The notes beneath the pieces are model-generated. The model had not been told where the DNA came from. It did no database searches and saw only the letters and a list, made by a program, of their open reading frames with translations. A stretch of 64,000 nt of DNA, taken from Bugula neritina. Lineage: Eukaryota; Bryozoa; Gymnolaemata; Cheilostomatida; Bugulidae. Position 1 is the first letter of the stretch; every line of letters starts with the position of its first letter. This document shows positions 25,058 to 41,100 of this stretch, piece after piece. The stretch spans positions 10,703,480 through 10,767,479 of the forward strand of contig OZ037771.1 of NCBI GenBank assembly GCA_964035545.1. Direction: 5' to 3'. The position numbers were made by a program, and so were the translations under genes.

Positions 25058-25639
25058 TCTGACTTGAAGATTCAGTTGTATTTATATGAACCTGTCAGGA
25101 AGTAGTTTGACTATAGTTAGAGCACCAGTTACTAATCTAAGTTGGTGCGCATAAAACAATTAGAACACTGTGGTGAAATAGCAAAAGCCTTTATGTAGTA
25201 CCAGAATGATTAAAATTCTATATATGCTCAAATATTATGACTTTTTTTATCGAAATTTGGCAAAGTTGCCACTTTCACTGCCACACCTGACAGCACATTA
25301 TAAATGTCACCGACTCTATTTGCACAGTTTTTGACTAAACAGTTCTATAATGGATGCCTTCCAGCAATTTGGAATACACAAGTAGTTTAGCTTTACATAA
25401 ATTTCCTTTCAGCAGTTTATGTGATGAATATATTATTCAAGTTCTTTTACCAAAAGAAAAAACTGTTGAGAAAATAATAATTTTTGAAATTTCATGCAGT
25501 GTTACATAATTCCTTACAGAAATTTATGAGAAAAAAATCAGATCACTGTTGAGATAGTTTGTTGAGAATTGAATGCTAACTGTTAAACTACGCTATTATA
25601 TTTCAAGCTTTATTATTCTTTGTATTCTTCACATTAATT
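25058..25639. other. P450 upstream region
   Basis: AT-rich, about 580 bases between the P450 start codon and the duplicated 3'-flank block. The promoter should lie here, but no TATA box or other site stands out. Confidence 0.4.
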
Positions 25640-26395
25640 TTTGAGTTGTTACAAATTATTTTCAATGCATTTCAGAGAAACTTGGTTTTAACAACAATTA
25701 TTTTTGGTCTTCAAATCTTTTGCACTTTTGGTTTCAAGTCAGGTCATTGAAATTTTCCCTGGTGCAGACACACTAGACATTTGCTTGTTTATAGAAAACA
25801 TACATTCTTTTATTTTGCATATATTAGTAAGAATAAATCACCAGCTGTCAAATCTAAACCCATTTGTCAACTGGTGATTATTCATAAGTTTACCAAAAAA
25901 TCCTTGGCCGTGGAATAACTAAGCATGAGTTTCTAGCTACATGTATGACATGGTTCAGGGATCGAAAAGCATTGGTTTCCAGTCTGTCTACATTTAGTAG
26001 CCCAGAGTGTTTAATGAGTGCACACGTACCTACGGAAACAGTTTTGCATTGTGAAATACTCTTCACTGGTACAATACACATGATAATAAATGGCCTATCA
26101 ATGTGGAGTAAACCTTCAACCAGTTCAGCATCTCCATAAATAAAGGGAAGAGGTTAGTGTACATATTATATAGTATATACATATAAATTCTATGAACACC
26201 ATAAAAACATATGAAAGGCAATTGATTTAAAATAGATAGTATATGGCACTTGGTAAGAATATAAAACTGCCTCAGCAAGAAGTCTTGTCGAATCCTCTTA
26301 ATACTCAACTAGATCAGTTCACTCAGTGCTTTCTCTCTGCCTCTTTTTAAACTTCAACATGACAGGCTCAGCGGGCGACATGATAACAACTATAG
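25640..26395. repeat. P450 3' flank, copy 2
   Basis: Partial copy of 16440-18200 placed upstream of the P450, in the same orientation. It contains the conserved patch 25940-26070 and ends in a relic of the P450 last exon. It is evidence that a second P450 gene once stood here head-to-tail. Confidence 0.75.
26319..26390 (-). pseudogene. relic of a second P450's last exon
   Basis: On the minus strand V-V-I-M-S-P-A-E-P-V-M-L-K-F-K-K-R leads to S-T-E-TGA (stop at 26319-26321), parallel to the true last exon (V-V-T-M-L-P-A-E-P-V-M-L-K-F-R-G-R). The first part of the exon and its acceptor are missing, and no further P450 exons lie upstream. Confidence 0.75.
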
Positions 26396-27857
26396 GAATT
26401 CCCAAGTTAAGTTATATATTTGCATGTAATCTGAATTTCAACTGCATGATTCAGATATTAAACTGAAACAGTTCACTATTTTGATTTAAAATTTACACAA
26501 TTAACATTTTTATAGTTACATTATATTTACTTGACTGCTAGGAAGTTATATACTAAGATTACTTTTTGAGGCTACCTTAAGGAGTTGTATAATAATGTAA
26601 ACAGCAGAACTCTCAATTACCAAATACAGTTTAATACTCATTGGTTACAAATGATCTGATAATCTGTAGACTCTGTAATACCAGAGCTGTTGTGTAGTGA
26701 AAAGTGTACATCACACAGGTACTGTATGATCAGCTACTTTACCTTAACTCATACACATGTATAGCAGATTATAATATAAGAAATATATAATATAATCATA
26801 TATTTAGGTCTGCGTGATGTAGTGTTGGTGAGTTTTCTAGCTTCCACATAGTAAAGTGTGCAACATTCCGGGCGGTTGAAAGATGAAACAACTTATAGCA
26901 GAAACAGATGTTGTTCTGATGCAAGAGAACTGACAAACTATAGCCAGAGATCTCACCTTTTTATAAGGACAAGTCTTTATTTCCCCCTTAATTTATTCAA
27001 CCAGTTTAAATATTTAAATAGAACATACTTCTAGTTTTTATGCTGAAAAAGATTCTTTGAAACATAAGGCTTGCTATAATATGCTATGAACAGCATTACA
27101 TGCAATTCAATTATATAATAATCATCTCTTAGTTCACTCAGGCTACCCCAGGCTTTGTGGTTAGGAACGCTTGGGTTTGTAGATTGCTTGCTGCTCGACC
27201 TGTTGCTATATACCTCATTTATGCTCGCTTGTATAAAGTAAAGTGACACAATATGACGTTAAATTTGCCCATAGTTCAATTCTCAACAAACTCAAACCAC
27301 AACCTCTTCTTAATGAGATGTTTTACTCTCTCCCACTGACTTTATGCTGCCTCTCCAAATATTCAAATAGAAAACGGATTTTTATTTTTTTCAGCTGAAA
27401 AGGATTCATTTAGAAATAAAAAGCCTGCCATAATTTACTATATTAATCTGCACTACGATCCATTTACATATAATTTATCACAATAATATAAAATTATATA
27501 TACTACGTATTATATTTATGAAAAAAGGAAAGAATTGAAACAGATATTATATATTTGTGGAATAAAAACTTGCCTTAAGATGAGTAAATTTTAAACTACG
27601 CTCCTGAAGTTTATTTTCTAACAGTCTCAAAAATTATATTAAGTAGATAATATTCTAAACAGATACGGCTTCTAATAAAAGCATAAAAATTACTTGCATA
27701 TATCATAAAAATAAGATAACTCTAATTATGTTCAACACACATCTTTCTGATGGGAACTAACATATGCTGTTAGTGAGTTGATACAAAGTTTGTAACTTTG
27801 CTAGATACACTTCATTTGTGGAAAACATTCACTTCAGGTGGACGTTACACAGAAAAG
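26396..27857. other. AT-rich intergenic DNA
   Basis: No supported exon, repeat array or element was found. Confidence 0.4.
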
Positions 27858-28046
27858 ATGTGGTGGTACATAGCTGTAAGTAAAATTTATATTTTTTGTA
27901 ACACTCAAAATTTATTACTTCTTTTGTGTTTTGAAATTTCAAGTATTAGGCATATATAAATTTTGAATATTATCATAATAATATATGTTTTAGATTCTGC
28001 TGGTAGTCTGTGGACGGACAACTGCTGATAGGAATAATGAAACAAA
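27858..28046 (+). other. candidate pair of small exons encoding a signal peptide
   Basis: ATG at 27858 gives M-W-W-Y-I-A before a GTAAGT donor at 27876. After a tttag acceptor the second piece (27994-28046) gives I-L-L-V-V-C-G-R-T-T-A-D-R-N-N-E-T before GTAAGTG. Joined, they look like a short secretory signal. The second piece ends in phase 2, which does not fit the SAMHD1-like exon at 28509 (the join would create a stop). No later exons were identified, so this may be chance. Confidence 0.25.
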
Positions 28047-28508
28047 GTAAGTGTAGACTACATGGTTATGTTGATATATACATATGAACTGTCTTTACAC
28101 ATAGTTTTATATGCAAGATATGTAATTATTATTGTTGCTATGGTTAAGTGCCTTAATTTACTCTCTATATAATTATATATTATATTATCAAATATTATGT
28201 ATTCATTATAGAGCTGCTATTTGTGTCAACTAACTTAGAATTGATAAATATAAAAATATAGTTGAATTTTCCATAAAATATTTACTGAATAAATTGTGAA
28301 ATAATTTTTTATATGCATTAAAGCTTTTTGGCTTATTTTACTTAATTTAGTACACACTGAAAATCTCTTGTTTTAGCTATTTTTTACAATTTAGCTGCTA
28401 ATGAATATGGGTTTCCGCCCAAAACTAGTAAAATATATTCAGGACCCGAAACCTTGTTACAGTATTACTGGTTAATTTCAGTTGTACATACTTTAAAGAC
28501 ACTTTTAG

Positions 28509-32605
<4,097 letters not shown>

Positions 32606-33072
32606 GACCCAACCAAGTATATGAATGTATTGTGCTAGTGGCTAATTTATACCAAGTTTATTCACCTTTTATATTTTTTAATTAATTGAGTCAAAAAAAT
32701 TACCGTATCAGAGTTTTAAGCATTCAAATCTCACCTCTATTACTCTTAGTATGTGTTATGGTGAATATATTGAAATCAACTCTCAAGACTGACAAACAAG
32801 AAACAGCTAGTAATTCATATAATAATTCAGTTAAATATTAAATAAATAATGCACGTAAGCTTTTCTTGTAAACTGGGTTGAATTTATTTTGATTTTCTCA
32901 TTCTGAAAATTAAAAGAAAATATAGTAATTTTCTTAAAAAAATGCATTTATTAAACTACAGCAGCTAAAATATAATTCTAAGTGCATATGTAGAGTAGCG
33001 AAGAAGGAATTTCATATGAACAACTACTTCCATATTAAAATAAACAAACTATTAAAACATTAAGGTCAACTA
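32606..33072. other. left part of sequence absent from the paralogous block
   Basis: The D/E block passes directly from the equivalent of 32605 to that of 38163. Here about 0.8 kb of unrelated AT-rich sequence (32606-33072 plus 37813-38162) is inserted, and the gypsy element is nested inside it. No coding signal. Confidence 0.5.
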
Positions 33073-33077
33073 TATTC

Positions 33078-33384
33078 TGTTGTGTTCTTGTTATTTATGT
33101 TAAACAAGAGTAAACAGTAAGATTAAGCACGTATAAGTAAGATTGGCTGTAGAGTAGAATGGATGACTGTATTGTATTGAAGCTAACAAGTAACTGACAT
33201 AAAAATACATGTAGGTAAACAGTGACAGAATAACAACTGGCTTGTATATTGATATGGCAAAAACTGTATATAATGAGTTTAAACAAATAGACATTAGAAT
33301 AAAAAGTAACCGAGCACATAAAATGTGGTATGTCATAATATGCATCTATGTGGTGTATTGACAAGGCTAGTTCAATACATAGCA
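33078..33384 (-). repeat. 3' LTR of the gypsy element
   Basis: On the minus strand it starts TGCTATG and ends CACAACA (TG...CA). It is 307 bp and identical, as far as read, to the other LTR. Confidence 0.95.
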
Positions 33385-33394
33385 CTCCTCCCTC
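33385..33394 (-). other. polypurine tract
   Basis: GAGGGAGGAG on the minus strand directly abuts the 3' LTR, the expected place for plus-strand priming of reverse transcription. Confidence 0.75.
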
Positions 33395-33413
33395 ACAAAT
33401 TTAGACTTAAGAG

Positions 33414-36400
33414 TTATGGCTTGTACCAATCTGGCTGTCTGCGCTCTCTGGTTGGATAGCGCCTCTCATGAGGATGGACAATATTATTATCAGCTTGGGG
33501 TGTGTTGGGTACCACTGATTTGTTCATATTTGTAGATGGCAGGCGAATTTGAAGCTGATTAGCATGCCTCTTCCAGTTGCCACTGTCTGTTTGTACTATG
33601 TAGATAGCATTTCCTTGTTTTGATATAATAGTTCCTGGGATCCACTTTGGACCAGCACTGTAGTTACGAGCGTACACTAGTGAGTCAATAGTGAACTGTG
33701 TTGTCTGTGGCTTGTCATGTTTAGGGTATTTGTGATTAGTAGGTTGGAGAAGGGATAGTAAGCCCCTGGGCTGGCGGCCATGCAGGACTTCTGCAGGTGT
33801 TTTCCATTCCAAAGCAGGATGTGGAATGGTTCTGTATGATGCTAATGTAAGTCTGATACTCTCGTCTAGAGATGCTCCTCCCTCACAATTCTTGTCCACA
33901 GAGCTTTTAAAAGTTCTGACAAATCGTTCAGCTTCACCATTTGAAGGTGGGTGGTATGGAGGTGACAAGACATGGTTGATGTGGAAACTGTTGCAGAAAT
34001 TAGTAAATTCCTGGCTGGAAAACTGTGGGCCATTATCTGTAACTATAGTAGCAGGTACACCTTCTATAGCAAAGATATCCTTTAATACTTGTAATGTTTG
34101 GCGAGAAGTTGTCTGCCCTATTTCCATGCGTCCAATATATGGAAATTTTGAACAAGCATCAATGCAGATAAGCCACATTTTTCCTCTAAAAGGTCCAGCA
34201 AAATCTAGATGTATGCGTTCCCATGGCTTGTCTGTCTTGGGCCAGCTTTGAAACTTCTGGTCTGGAGCAGCTGCTGACTCCTGGCATACTTCGCAAGATT
34301 TTATGGCTAGCTCAATATCCGTGTTGATGGTGCTCCACCACACATAGCGGCGAGCTAGTTGCTTTACCTTGACTACACCCCAGTGTGAAGAATGAAGTGT
34401 GTCTAGTATTCTGCATTGAAGTGAACGAGGTATAACTACACGACTTGTTTGTTCGCGTATCAACAACAATACACCTTGTTCAAGTTGCAGGGAGTCACGG
34501 TGAATCCAGAAAGTGCCCAGTTCTTTGTCATCTGGTTTTGTGACTGGCCAACCTTGCTGAATCCATGTTATGACACGTTGAAGGTGTTGATCTTTGACAG
34601 TTTCCTGTCTGACCTCATTGTATCCAGCAACAGGTGATGTAAATATTTGCTCTTGTATTGCATGGGATATCTCCTTGTTGTCCTGCTGCTCGATCCGGTC
34701 AAAATTGCTATCAGGACCGAATGGTAACCTCGAAAGACAATCAGCATTCCCATGTTGGGAGGTCTTCCTGTACCTGATAGTAAACTGGAAACCCATCAGA
34801 GTGAGAGCCCAGCGTTGTAAACGCTGTGCTGTTAAAGTTGGAATATTTTTGCCTGGTGCAAAAATAGTAGTGAGAGGCTCATGATCTGTGACTAGTGTAA
34901 AATGTCGTCCATATAGGAATTGTCTGAACTTGGTCACACCATATATAATAGAGAGAGCTTCACGTTCAATCTGAGAGTAGTTCTTTTGAGTGTTAGTCAA
35001 TGTTTTTGAAGCGTAAGCCACTGGAACTTCTCCCTGATCAGTATCCTGCGAGAGAACAACTCCTAATCCATAGGATGACGCATCGGCTGCAAGAATTAGA
35101 GGTTTTGTCTCATCATAGTGTGTCAGGCTAGTAGCATTGATAATGCTATTCTTTAGCTGGGTAAAGGCTTGTTCACATTCATTTGACCATGTGAATGTGG
35201 TATCATTCTTGAGGAGCTTGTACAGTGGAGCTGCTTTATCCGCAAGATTAGAGATGAAGCGCCCATAGTAGTTAACCTTTCCTAGAAATGCTTGCAGTTG
35301 GTGCAAGTCCTGTGGTCGAGGTAATTGAGAGAGAGCTGCCATGGAAGCAGCTGTTGGTCGTTTGCCATCCTTGTCGATGGTGTGACCCAGATACTCAACA
35401 GAGTGCTTGAAGAATTCACACTTGTCTAATCGTATTCGAAAACCATGCTCTTGAAGTGTTGAAAGCAGGTTTGTCAGATTAGTCCAGTGTTCTTCCTCCG
35501 TTTTACCAGTAATGATTAAATCATCAAGGTATGCAGCAACTCCTGGTAATTTTTGAGTCAAGGTATCCATACACCGTTGAAACTGAGCTGGACCAGGGGC
35601 AATTCCAAAACACATTCTATTATATTGGTATAATCCGAATGGAGTGTTTATCACACACAGCTGTTTGGCATCATCTTCTAGCTCAAGTTGTAGGTAAGCA
35701 TCAGCCAAGTCAAGTTTGGTGAAGAATTTACCTCCTCTAAGCCTGTTCATTAAATCATCCAGTTTTGGTAGTGAATGCTGATCTATGGAGATGCACTGAT
35801 TGAGTCGCTTGAAATCTCCACAGATGCGGACTTTGCCAGACGATTTGGTAACCACTACTATAGGAGCGGCCCAGTTACTGAAGTTAATACGTTGTATGAC
35901 ACCTTCAGCTTCAAGCCTGTTTAATTCAGCCCTAGTGGCCTCATGTTGAGAATAGGGGATTTCTCTAGGTTTAGAAAAACAAGGTTTCTGTTCTGATTTG
36001 AGGTAAATTGGTACTTTGAATGTTTTACAATGTCCTATTCCAGGTTTGAAAACATCGGGATATTTTGTTGTGAGAACTTTGACCTTGGTATCAACATTGT
36101 GTACTGCGTTAGTAACCTCGGTGTCACTGTCTACAGCAGATAGACCCTGTTGTGATAGTCCAAAACTGTCACTCCAGTCTACACCTAGTAAGTTGACACC
36201 TTCATCTGAGTCTACTATTAATAATCGAAGATTGTTTTTTGTAGTCTGACCAATGGTTACTGTTACATAGCATTCACCACGTACCTGCATAGCGGTATTT
36301 CCATATGAATGAAGGGTCGTGGCTGTCTGTTGATATGGTGGAGAGCCTAGGGCTTTGTAGCCTTTGTTTCCTACCATAGAACAAGTAGCGCCTGTGTCCC

Positions 36401-37457
36401 ACTGAAATTGTGTTTGTTTGTTGTTCACAGTAGTGTTAATCCATATTTGTTTCCCCTTGCGTTCATATATATTGTAAACACTACTTGAAGATTCTTCTAC
36501 GAAGTGAGAGTTGTTCCCACTTGATTTTGATGAAGTTTTGCAGACGCTAGAAATATGTCCTGTTTTGTTGCACAGCTTACATTGTTTGTTACGGTGAGGA
36601 CATTGTTTACGATCGTGGCTAATGTAGCATTGTGGACACGATTTCAACTTGGAAGGCTGTGTTGGCATAGCAGTCTGGTTTTCAGACTTGTGAAATTGTG
36701 GTCTCTTGCCCTGACTACCTTTGTTTTGACGTTTGTATGTTGAGGACATTTGATTTGTGGTAACAGGTGTAGAGATCTCACCCTTTAAAACTTTATCAGT
36801 TTCTGCTGTTTGAATGTATGTAGCTGCCTTCTTTAACACATTTTCCAGTGTAGGATCTGGATCCAATAAGCATTGTCTACGTACATCAGCATGTGGAGTT
36901 TCTTTAATAATTATGTCACGAATTTGATCATCAACATAACTTTCACCACAGTCTTCCTTTTTACAGGTAAAATTGCAGTTACGAGCTAAACCCCGTAAAT
37001 CAGCTGCCCAATCTGAGTATGACTGGTTAGGTTTCATTTTACAGTTATAAAACTGATATCTAGCTGCTTGCACATGTTTTGTTTCAATAAAATGTGTGCT
37101 AAGCTTACCTGCTAGATTATCGAACGACATGGTAGTTATGTCCTCCGAGCCATACAGTTTTGTCAGCAATTCATAACATTCTGAGCCAATCCATGAAAGT
37201 AAGCAAGCTCGTTTTTGTTCACCGTCACTTACGTTGTAAACGGTAAAATGCTGATTGAGCCGCTGTAAATACTGAGTCCATGATTCCTTGTCTCTGTTAT
37301 AAGAGTCGAATCTAGGCACAGTTACAGATTTATTTTGTGCAGGTTCACCAGGCTTTACAGCTGTAGTAAATTGTCCCAGTATTTGAGCGAATTGCTCCAT
37401 CTGCTGCTGCTGTTGTTGCTGCATTGTTGTTACAAGTTGTTTTATAACTTCCTCCAT
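33414..37457 (-). CDS. gag-pol polyprotein of the gypsy element
   Basis: A single 1347-residue frame with no gag/pol frameshift. Gag: a Gln-rich start (13-19), a capsid-like region (~45-220), a Cys/His cluster (274-286) and a CCHC zinc knuckle C-K-L-C-N-K-T-G-H (293-306). Protease: active-site D-T-G at 354-356. Reverse transcriptase: ~500-690, with Y-L-D-D at 643-646. RNase H: D792 (A-A-D-A-S) and D858 (T-D-H-E). Integrase: zinc finger H1022, H1025, C1055, C1058, then D1085, D1141 and E1177 (D-D-35-E). A basic C-terminal tail ends in W-Y-K-P. No envelope gene follows. The domain order RT-RH-IN places it in Ty3/gypsy. It acts by cytoplasmic particle assembly, reverse transcription and chromosomal integration. 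No disabling mutation was seen. Confidence 0.96.
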   Translation of the reverse strand: MEEVIKQLVTTMQQQQQQQMEQFAQILGQFTTAVKPGEPAQNKSVTVPRFDSYNRDKESWTQYLQRLNQHFTVYNVSDGEQKRACLLSWIGSECYELLTKLYGSEDITTMSFDNLAGKLSTHFIETKHVQAARYQFYNCKMKPNQSYSDWAADLRGLARNCNFTCKKEDCGESYVDDQIRDIIIKETPHADVRRQCLLDPDPTLENVLKKAATYIQTAETDKVLKGEISTPVTTNQMSSTYKRQNKGSQGKRPQFHKSENQTAMPTQPSKLKSCPQCYISHDRKQCPHRNKQCKLCNKTGHISSVCKTSSKSSGNNSHFVEESSSSVYNIYERKGKQIWINTTVNNKQTQFQWDTGATCSMVGNKGYKALGSPPYQQTATTLHSYGNTAMQVRGECYVTVTIGQTTKNNLRLLIVDSDEGVNLLGVDWSDSFGLSQQGLSAVDSDTEVTNAVHNVDTKVKVLTTKYPDVFKPGIGHCKTFKVPIYLKSEQKPCFSKPREIPYSQHEATRAELNRLEAEGVIQRINFSNWAAPIVVVTKSSGKVRICGDFKRLNQCISIDQHSLPKLDDLMNRLRGGKFFTKLDLADAYLQLELEDDAKQLCVINTPFGLYQYNRMCFGIAPGPAQFQRCMDTLTQKLPGVAAYLDDLIITGKTEEEHWTNLTNLLSTLQEHGFRIRLDKCEFFKHSVEYLGHTIDKDGKRPTAASMAALSQLPRPQDLHQLQAFLGKVNYYGRFISNLADKAAPLYKLLKNDTTFTWSNECEQAFTQLKNSIINATSLTHYDETKPLILAADASSYGLGVVLSQDTDQGEVPVAYASKTLTNTQKNYSQIEREALSIIYGVTKFRQFLYGRHFTLVTDHEPLTTIFAPGKNIPTLTAQRLQRWALTLMGFQFTIRYRKTSQHGNADCLSRLPFGPDSNFDRIEQQDNKEISHAIQEQIFTSPVAGYNEVRQETVKDQHLQRVITWIQQGWPVTKPDDKELGTFWIHRDSLQLEQGVLLLIREQTSRVVIPRSLQCRILDTLHSSHWGVVKVKQLARRYVWWSTINTDIELAIKSCEVCQESAAAPDQKFQSWPKTDKPWERIHLDFAGPFRGKMWLICIDACSKFPYIGRMEIGQTTSRQTLQVLKDIFAIEGVPATIVTDNGPQFSSQEFTNFCNSFHINHVLSPPYHPPSNGEAERFVRTFKSSVDKNCEGGASLDESIRLTLASYRTIPHPALEWKTPAEVLHGRQPRGLLSLLQPTNHKYPKHDKPQTTQFTIDSLVYARNYSAGPKWIPGTIISKQGNAIYIVQTDSGNWKRHANQLQIRLPSTNMNKSVVPNTPQADNNIVHPHERRYPTRERRQPDWYKP

Positions 37458-37480
37458 TTCAAAATGATATGGTTGTATCT

Positions 37481-37498
37481 ATCCCACTTCTGACACCA
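37481..37498 (-). other. primer-binding site (tRNA-Leu type)
   Basis: On the minus strand TGGTGTCAGAAGTGGGAT starts two bases after the 5' LTR. It is complementary to the 3' end of animal tRNA-Leu (...ATCCCACTTCTGACA plus CCA). Confidence 0.8.
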
Positions 37499-37500
37499 GT

Positions 37501-37807
37501 TGTTGTGTTCTTGTTATTTATGTTAAACAAGAGTAAACAGTAAGATTAAGCACGTATAAGTAAGATTGGCTGTAGAGTAGAATGGATGACTGTATTGTAT
37601 TGAAGCTAACAAGTAACTGACATAAAAATACATGTAGGTAAACAGTGACAGAATAACAACTGGCTTGTATATTGATATGGCAAAAACTGTATATAATGAG
37701 TTTAAACAAATAGACATTAGAATAAAAAGTAACCGAGCACATAAAATGTGGTATGTCATAATATGCATCTATGTGGTGTATTGACAAGGCTAGTTCAATA
37801 CATAGCA
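37501..37807 (-). repeat. 5' LTR of the gypsy element
   Basis: 307 bp, the same as 33078-33384. It should carry the promoter for the minus-strand transcript; no clear TATA box was picked out. Confidence 0.95.
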
Positions 37808-37812
37808 TATTC

Positions 37813-38162
37813 TATGTTCAAATTGCTGCTATGACCTAATAAGCTGACAAACTCAATCTTACCTGTGCTAAGATGGTAAAGTGGTAACTTTGAAACAACT
37901 TTATAGATAAGACAGCAAGGAAGTTACTGCATCAACAGAGATGGTGGCTGATCAGTTTTATACCAATTCAGTAGCAGAGGGAGATTCAGTTCATTAACTG
38001 TTTAGCAGTTTGTATTGGGTGTAGCTGGAGGTTACAATGTTCTTATAGTTTAAGGTATACGATTGGTTGATGTTAGCAGACGACAAACTCCAATGAATGC
38101 TTGCATGGTTGATTAATACAACATTTGCTTTATAAATTCACATTTCATTTTTATAAACTATA
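37813..38162. other. right part of the sequence absent from the paralogous block
   Basis: Continuation of the ~0.8-kb insertion interrupted by the gypsy element. AT-rich with no coding signal. Confidence 0.45.
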
Positions 38163-41100
38163 GAAAATTATCACACAATAGAACATTCAAAAAACAAAGT
38201 GTGAGGCACAGGATTATAGCTTTTTGTCCAAACAGCTTTAATTATATTCTTAGTACAAGGAGTTGTCTGCCTGGGAAAAAAAACAATCAGACTTCAAAGC
38301 AAAATGTTAAATAAAAAATTGTAAACACAAACTAAGCAAAATCTTCATAAAATATAAATATAACAGTAAGCCTTGTTGACAAAAAGAATTTTGTTGGAAA
38401 AGTTTTGCACAAATTTCTTTCAAGAACAATTCAAGCATAGAAGAGATTGCAATTAAGCAAAAAACTAATTGTATAAAAGTTTAAAGCCCACTAATTTTTG
38501 TTTTTGATAAAATACTATTACAATCAGATAAACTAACAACAAGAAAAAATAAAACAAACTTTAAACAACTCAAGCAAGTTTATACTCAGCACCATCTCTG
38601 TGAGAAAACCCTTGGTGGAAGAGGTTGTTGATAAATCGGGCTAAGGACTTAACAAAAGTTAACCAACTTCTAACTTTAAAAGTGGTTTTTGAATAAACTA
38701 AAAAAAAATCCTCAAAAGTCACCTACTCAAATAGTCTTATATCAAAAAATATTTTCCTCTAAAAACAGAAAAGACCCTCATACAAAATTGTATTACAAAA
38801 AAATTAACTTGTCATGTGGAAACTGAAGCAAATTCAGAAAAGCATCAAAAGCAAACAAAGTAATGTCTATAACTATCTCATCAACACCCCACAATGCACC
38901 TAGCTGTGCTCTTCTTTAATTCAACCATGAAGGTTCGATATTTTTAGCCCGTGTTCTATATAAATATTCTTTCAGCCTCATCAAACATATCACTGTTCAC
39001 AACTCCAGAGATGCAGTAGGCAGAGACTGTCTAAAATAGTACTTTATAATGACAAACTACTGACAGCTTCAATACAGATTTGTTGCACATAAAGACAAGG
39101 AAATCACACAAGAAAGCTTCTCTCTGTATGTGATGCCCATGACATTTGTTAAAACAGCTGTCTGTTTACCATACTAATTCAGTTCTCAAGCTCCGAGTAG
39201 ATATTTGCATGACTATAATGGACCAAGAGGTCACATGACCAAGCATGGAATGTATGGGTCAAGAAGTCACATGACTAATCTATAAAATACAGGTCAGGAG
39301 GTGACATGACCAAGTGTATAGTATATAGTTGTATATGAGGAATAAAAGTTTTATGGATGTTTCCTATCAATGAAAAATCAAGGCTGGTTGACTTCTTTGC
39401 AAATGAGTACTTCAAACTCTAATTTTTATCTAGATAAAATATATGAGTACATGTCTCATAAAAGTGTCAAATTGTTGAAAATTAGCAGTGTGTGTATAAT
39501 GTGTATCTCAGAACTATATTTAATGTGTGCCATAATGAAGCATATGCAGAATGCTAAAAAGGATAAAATATAGTATTGTATAGGCTGATTAAAATTTGAG
39601 TGCAAAATAAATTAATGAATCAGGAGATAGAAACACAAATAATTATGCTTCCAGAATTCCATCTATAAGTAAAATGTAGCTTTCAGCTATTATGTTATAC
39701 ATTAATAGCAAAAATATAAAAAAACTAATAACTTCAAATTAAATTAACAAGTAAATGCCTAAAAACTTTCTTATTTGACAAGTTTGCTGTAGAAAATTGC
39801 TGGTGTCAGCTGCTGTTATGATGAATATTTCATTATAGTCTTTCTGCTGTTATTGTATTTTGTCTATCAAATCTATGAGTTCTTCAGAGTAAAACTGCTC
39901 TCCATATTAGAAAAAAGTTGTTAACTTCATAGCTTTAGTAGCTTATAATTTTTGCTAAGAATTTGACTTCAACAGCTTCAGGTAACATCTCCTTAAGTTT
40001 TTTATCTAGAAATTTGACAGTCAAAAAAGTTTTTTACTTGCATGAGGGGAAGTTTAGAACAGCAGACAAGTAAAAAGGAATTATTATTTTCTGCCAAGAT
40101 TAAGTTTCATTAGTACAAGCAGAACCTGAATGTTGTGTACCTTATAGTAGTGATTGAGGTGCAATCAATATTTTAACCTTGAAGTACCTTGGGTTGGATA
40201 TAATTGCAGACCACATATATACGTCATAGAATACCTTAAAAATATAAGGGCAGCTGACTATATTATTGTATAATCAATATTCTAACTCCTACGTAATATA
40301 GTAAGCATGCTATTTAAAAATGCATGTTATCCCTGCAATTATAATGGTATATGTAGATTATATAGAAGTGGTAATGAATGAGGAAATGCATTATCCATAG
40401 AGAGTAACACAGCTAGCTAGTGGTAGTGTTTACGTTGTTTGTCTCTAAATACATTTATCTCTGCTCTTTTTTTTAATCTGGAGAAGATTTTGAGAAGGAT
40501 ATAGGGCAATCTGACTGGCAAGTTCACTCACTGTTTAACATTATAATTCATAAACAGACTCTGAAATACAAACACTGGTTCATTAGTAAATTTGGCAGCA
40601 TCAACACCTCAAATATGAGTTTTTATATTTGAATGTTTTCAGGAAACTGTCAATATGCTATCTTTTGTAAAGAGTGGGTAAAGCTTAGTTTACATTCTAG
40701 CTGTGTAATGACTTTGTAAAATAACTTTGGGGCAGTATCTTATAATCTATTAAATGTCTAACAATTCATGTATATTAGGTTGTTCAAATAGAGCTGTGAA
40801 ACTGATTGGCATAAATTTGTAAAATGTTAATGTTTAACCTTTGGCAGTTGTCATGCTCTTTGGAAAAGCTATTATATACCTTTTGTTACAATATTCTAAT
40901 TGTTTTATAAAACCTACTTCTGCATTATTATCGTTAAATAAAAGGAATTTAAACAAAAAATAGAATACCTAATGCTATTCATATTTTCTGTTAAGCAGTG
41001 TTTGTTTACTATATAACGCATTGCAGCCTGATTTTTAACCCCCAATAAACTTTTTTTGTAGCAAAAGCCATGTTTAGCTTTTCAAACTGATTTTCGCCAA

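Larger units (their letters stand above)
33078..37807 (-). mobile_element. intact, recent Ty3/gypsy LTR retrotransposon
   Basis: It is bounded by two 307-bp LTRs (33078-33384 and 37501-37807) that read identically, and is flanked by the 5-bp target duplication TATTC (33073-33077 and 37808-37812). Order on the minus strand: LTR, tRNA-Leu-type primer-binding site, one long gag-pol frame, polypurine tract, LTR. Identical LTRs, exact target duplication and an unbroken ORF mean a very recent insertion that may still be mobile. Confidence 0.97.

Noticed and set aside
33095-33385. Minus-strand 96- and 81-codon frames, found twice
   Set aside because: They lie inside the two identical LTRs and are duplicated with them; they are not a separate gene.
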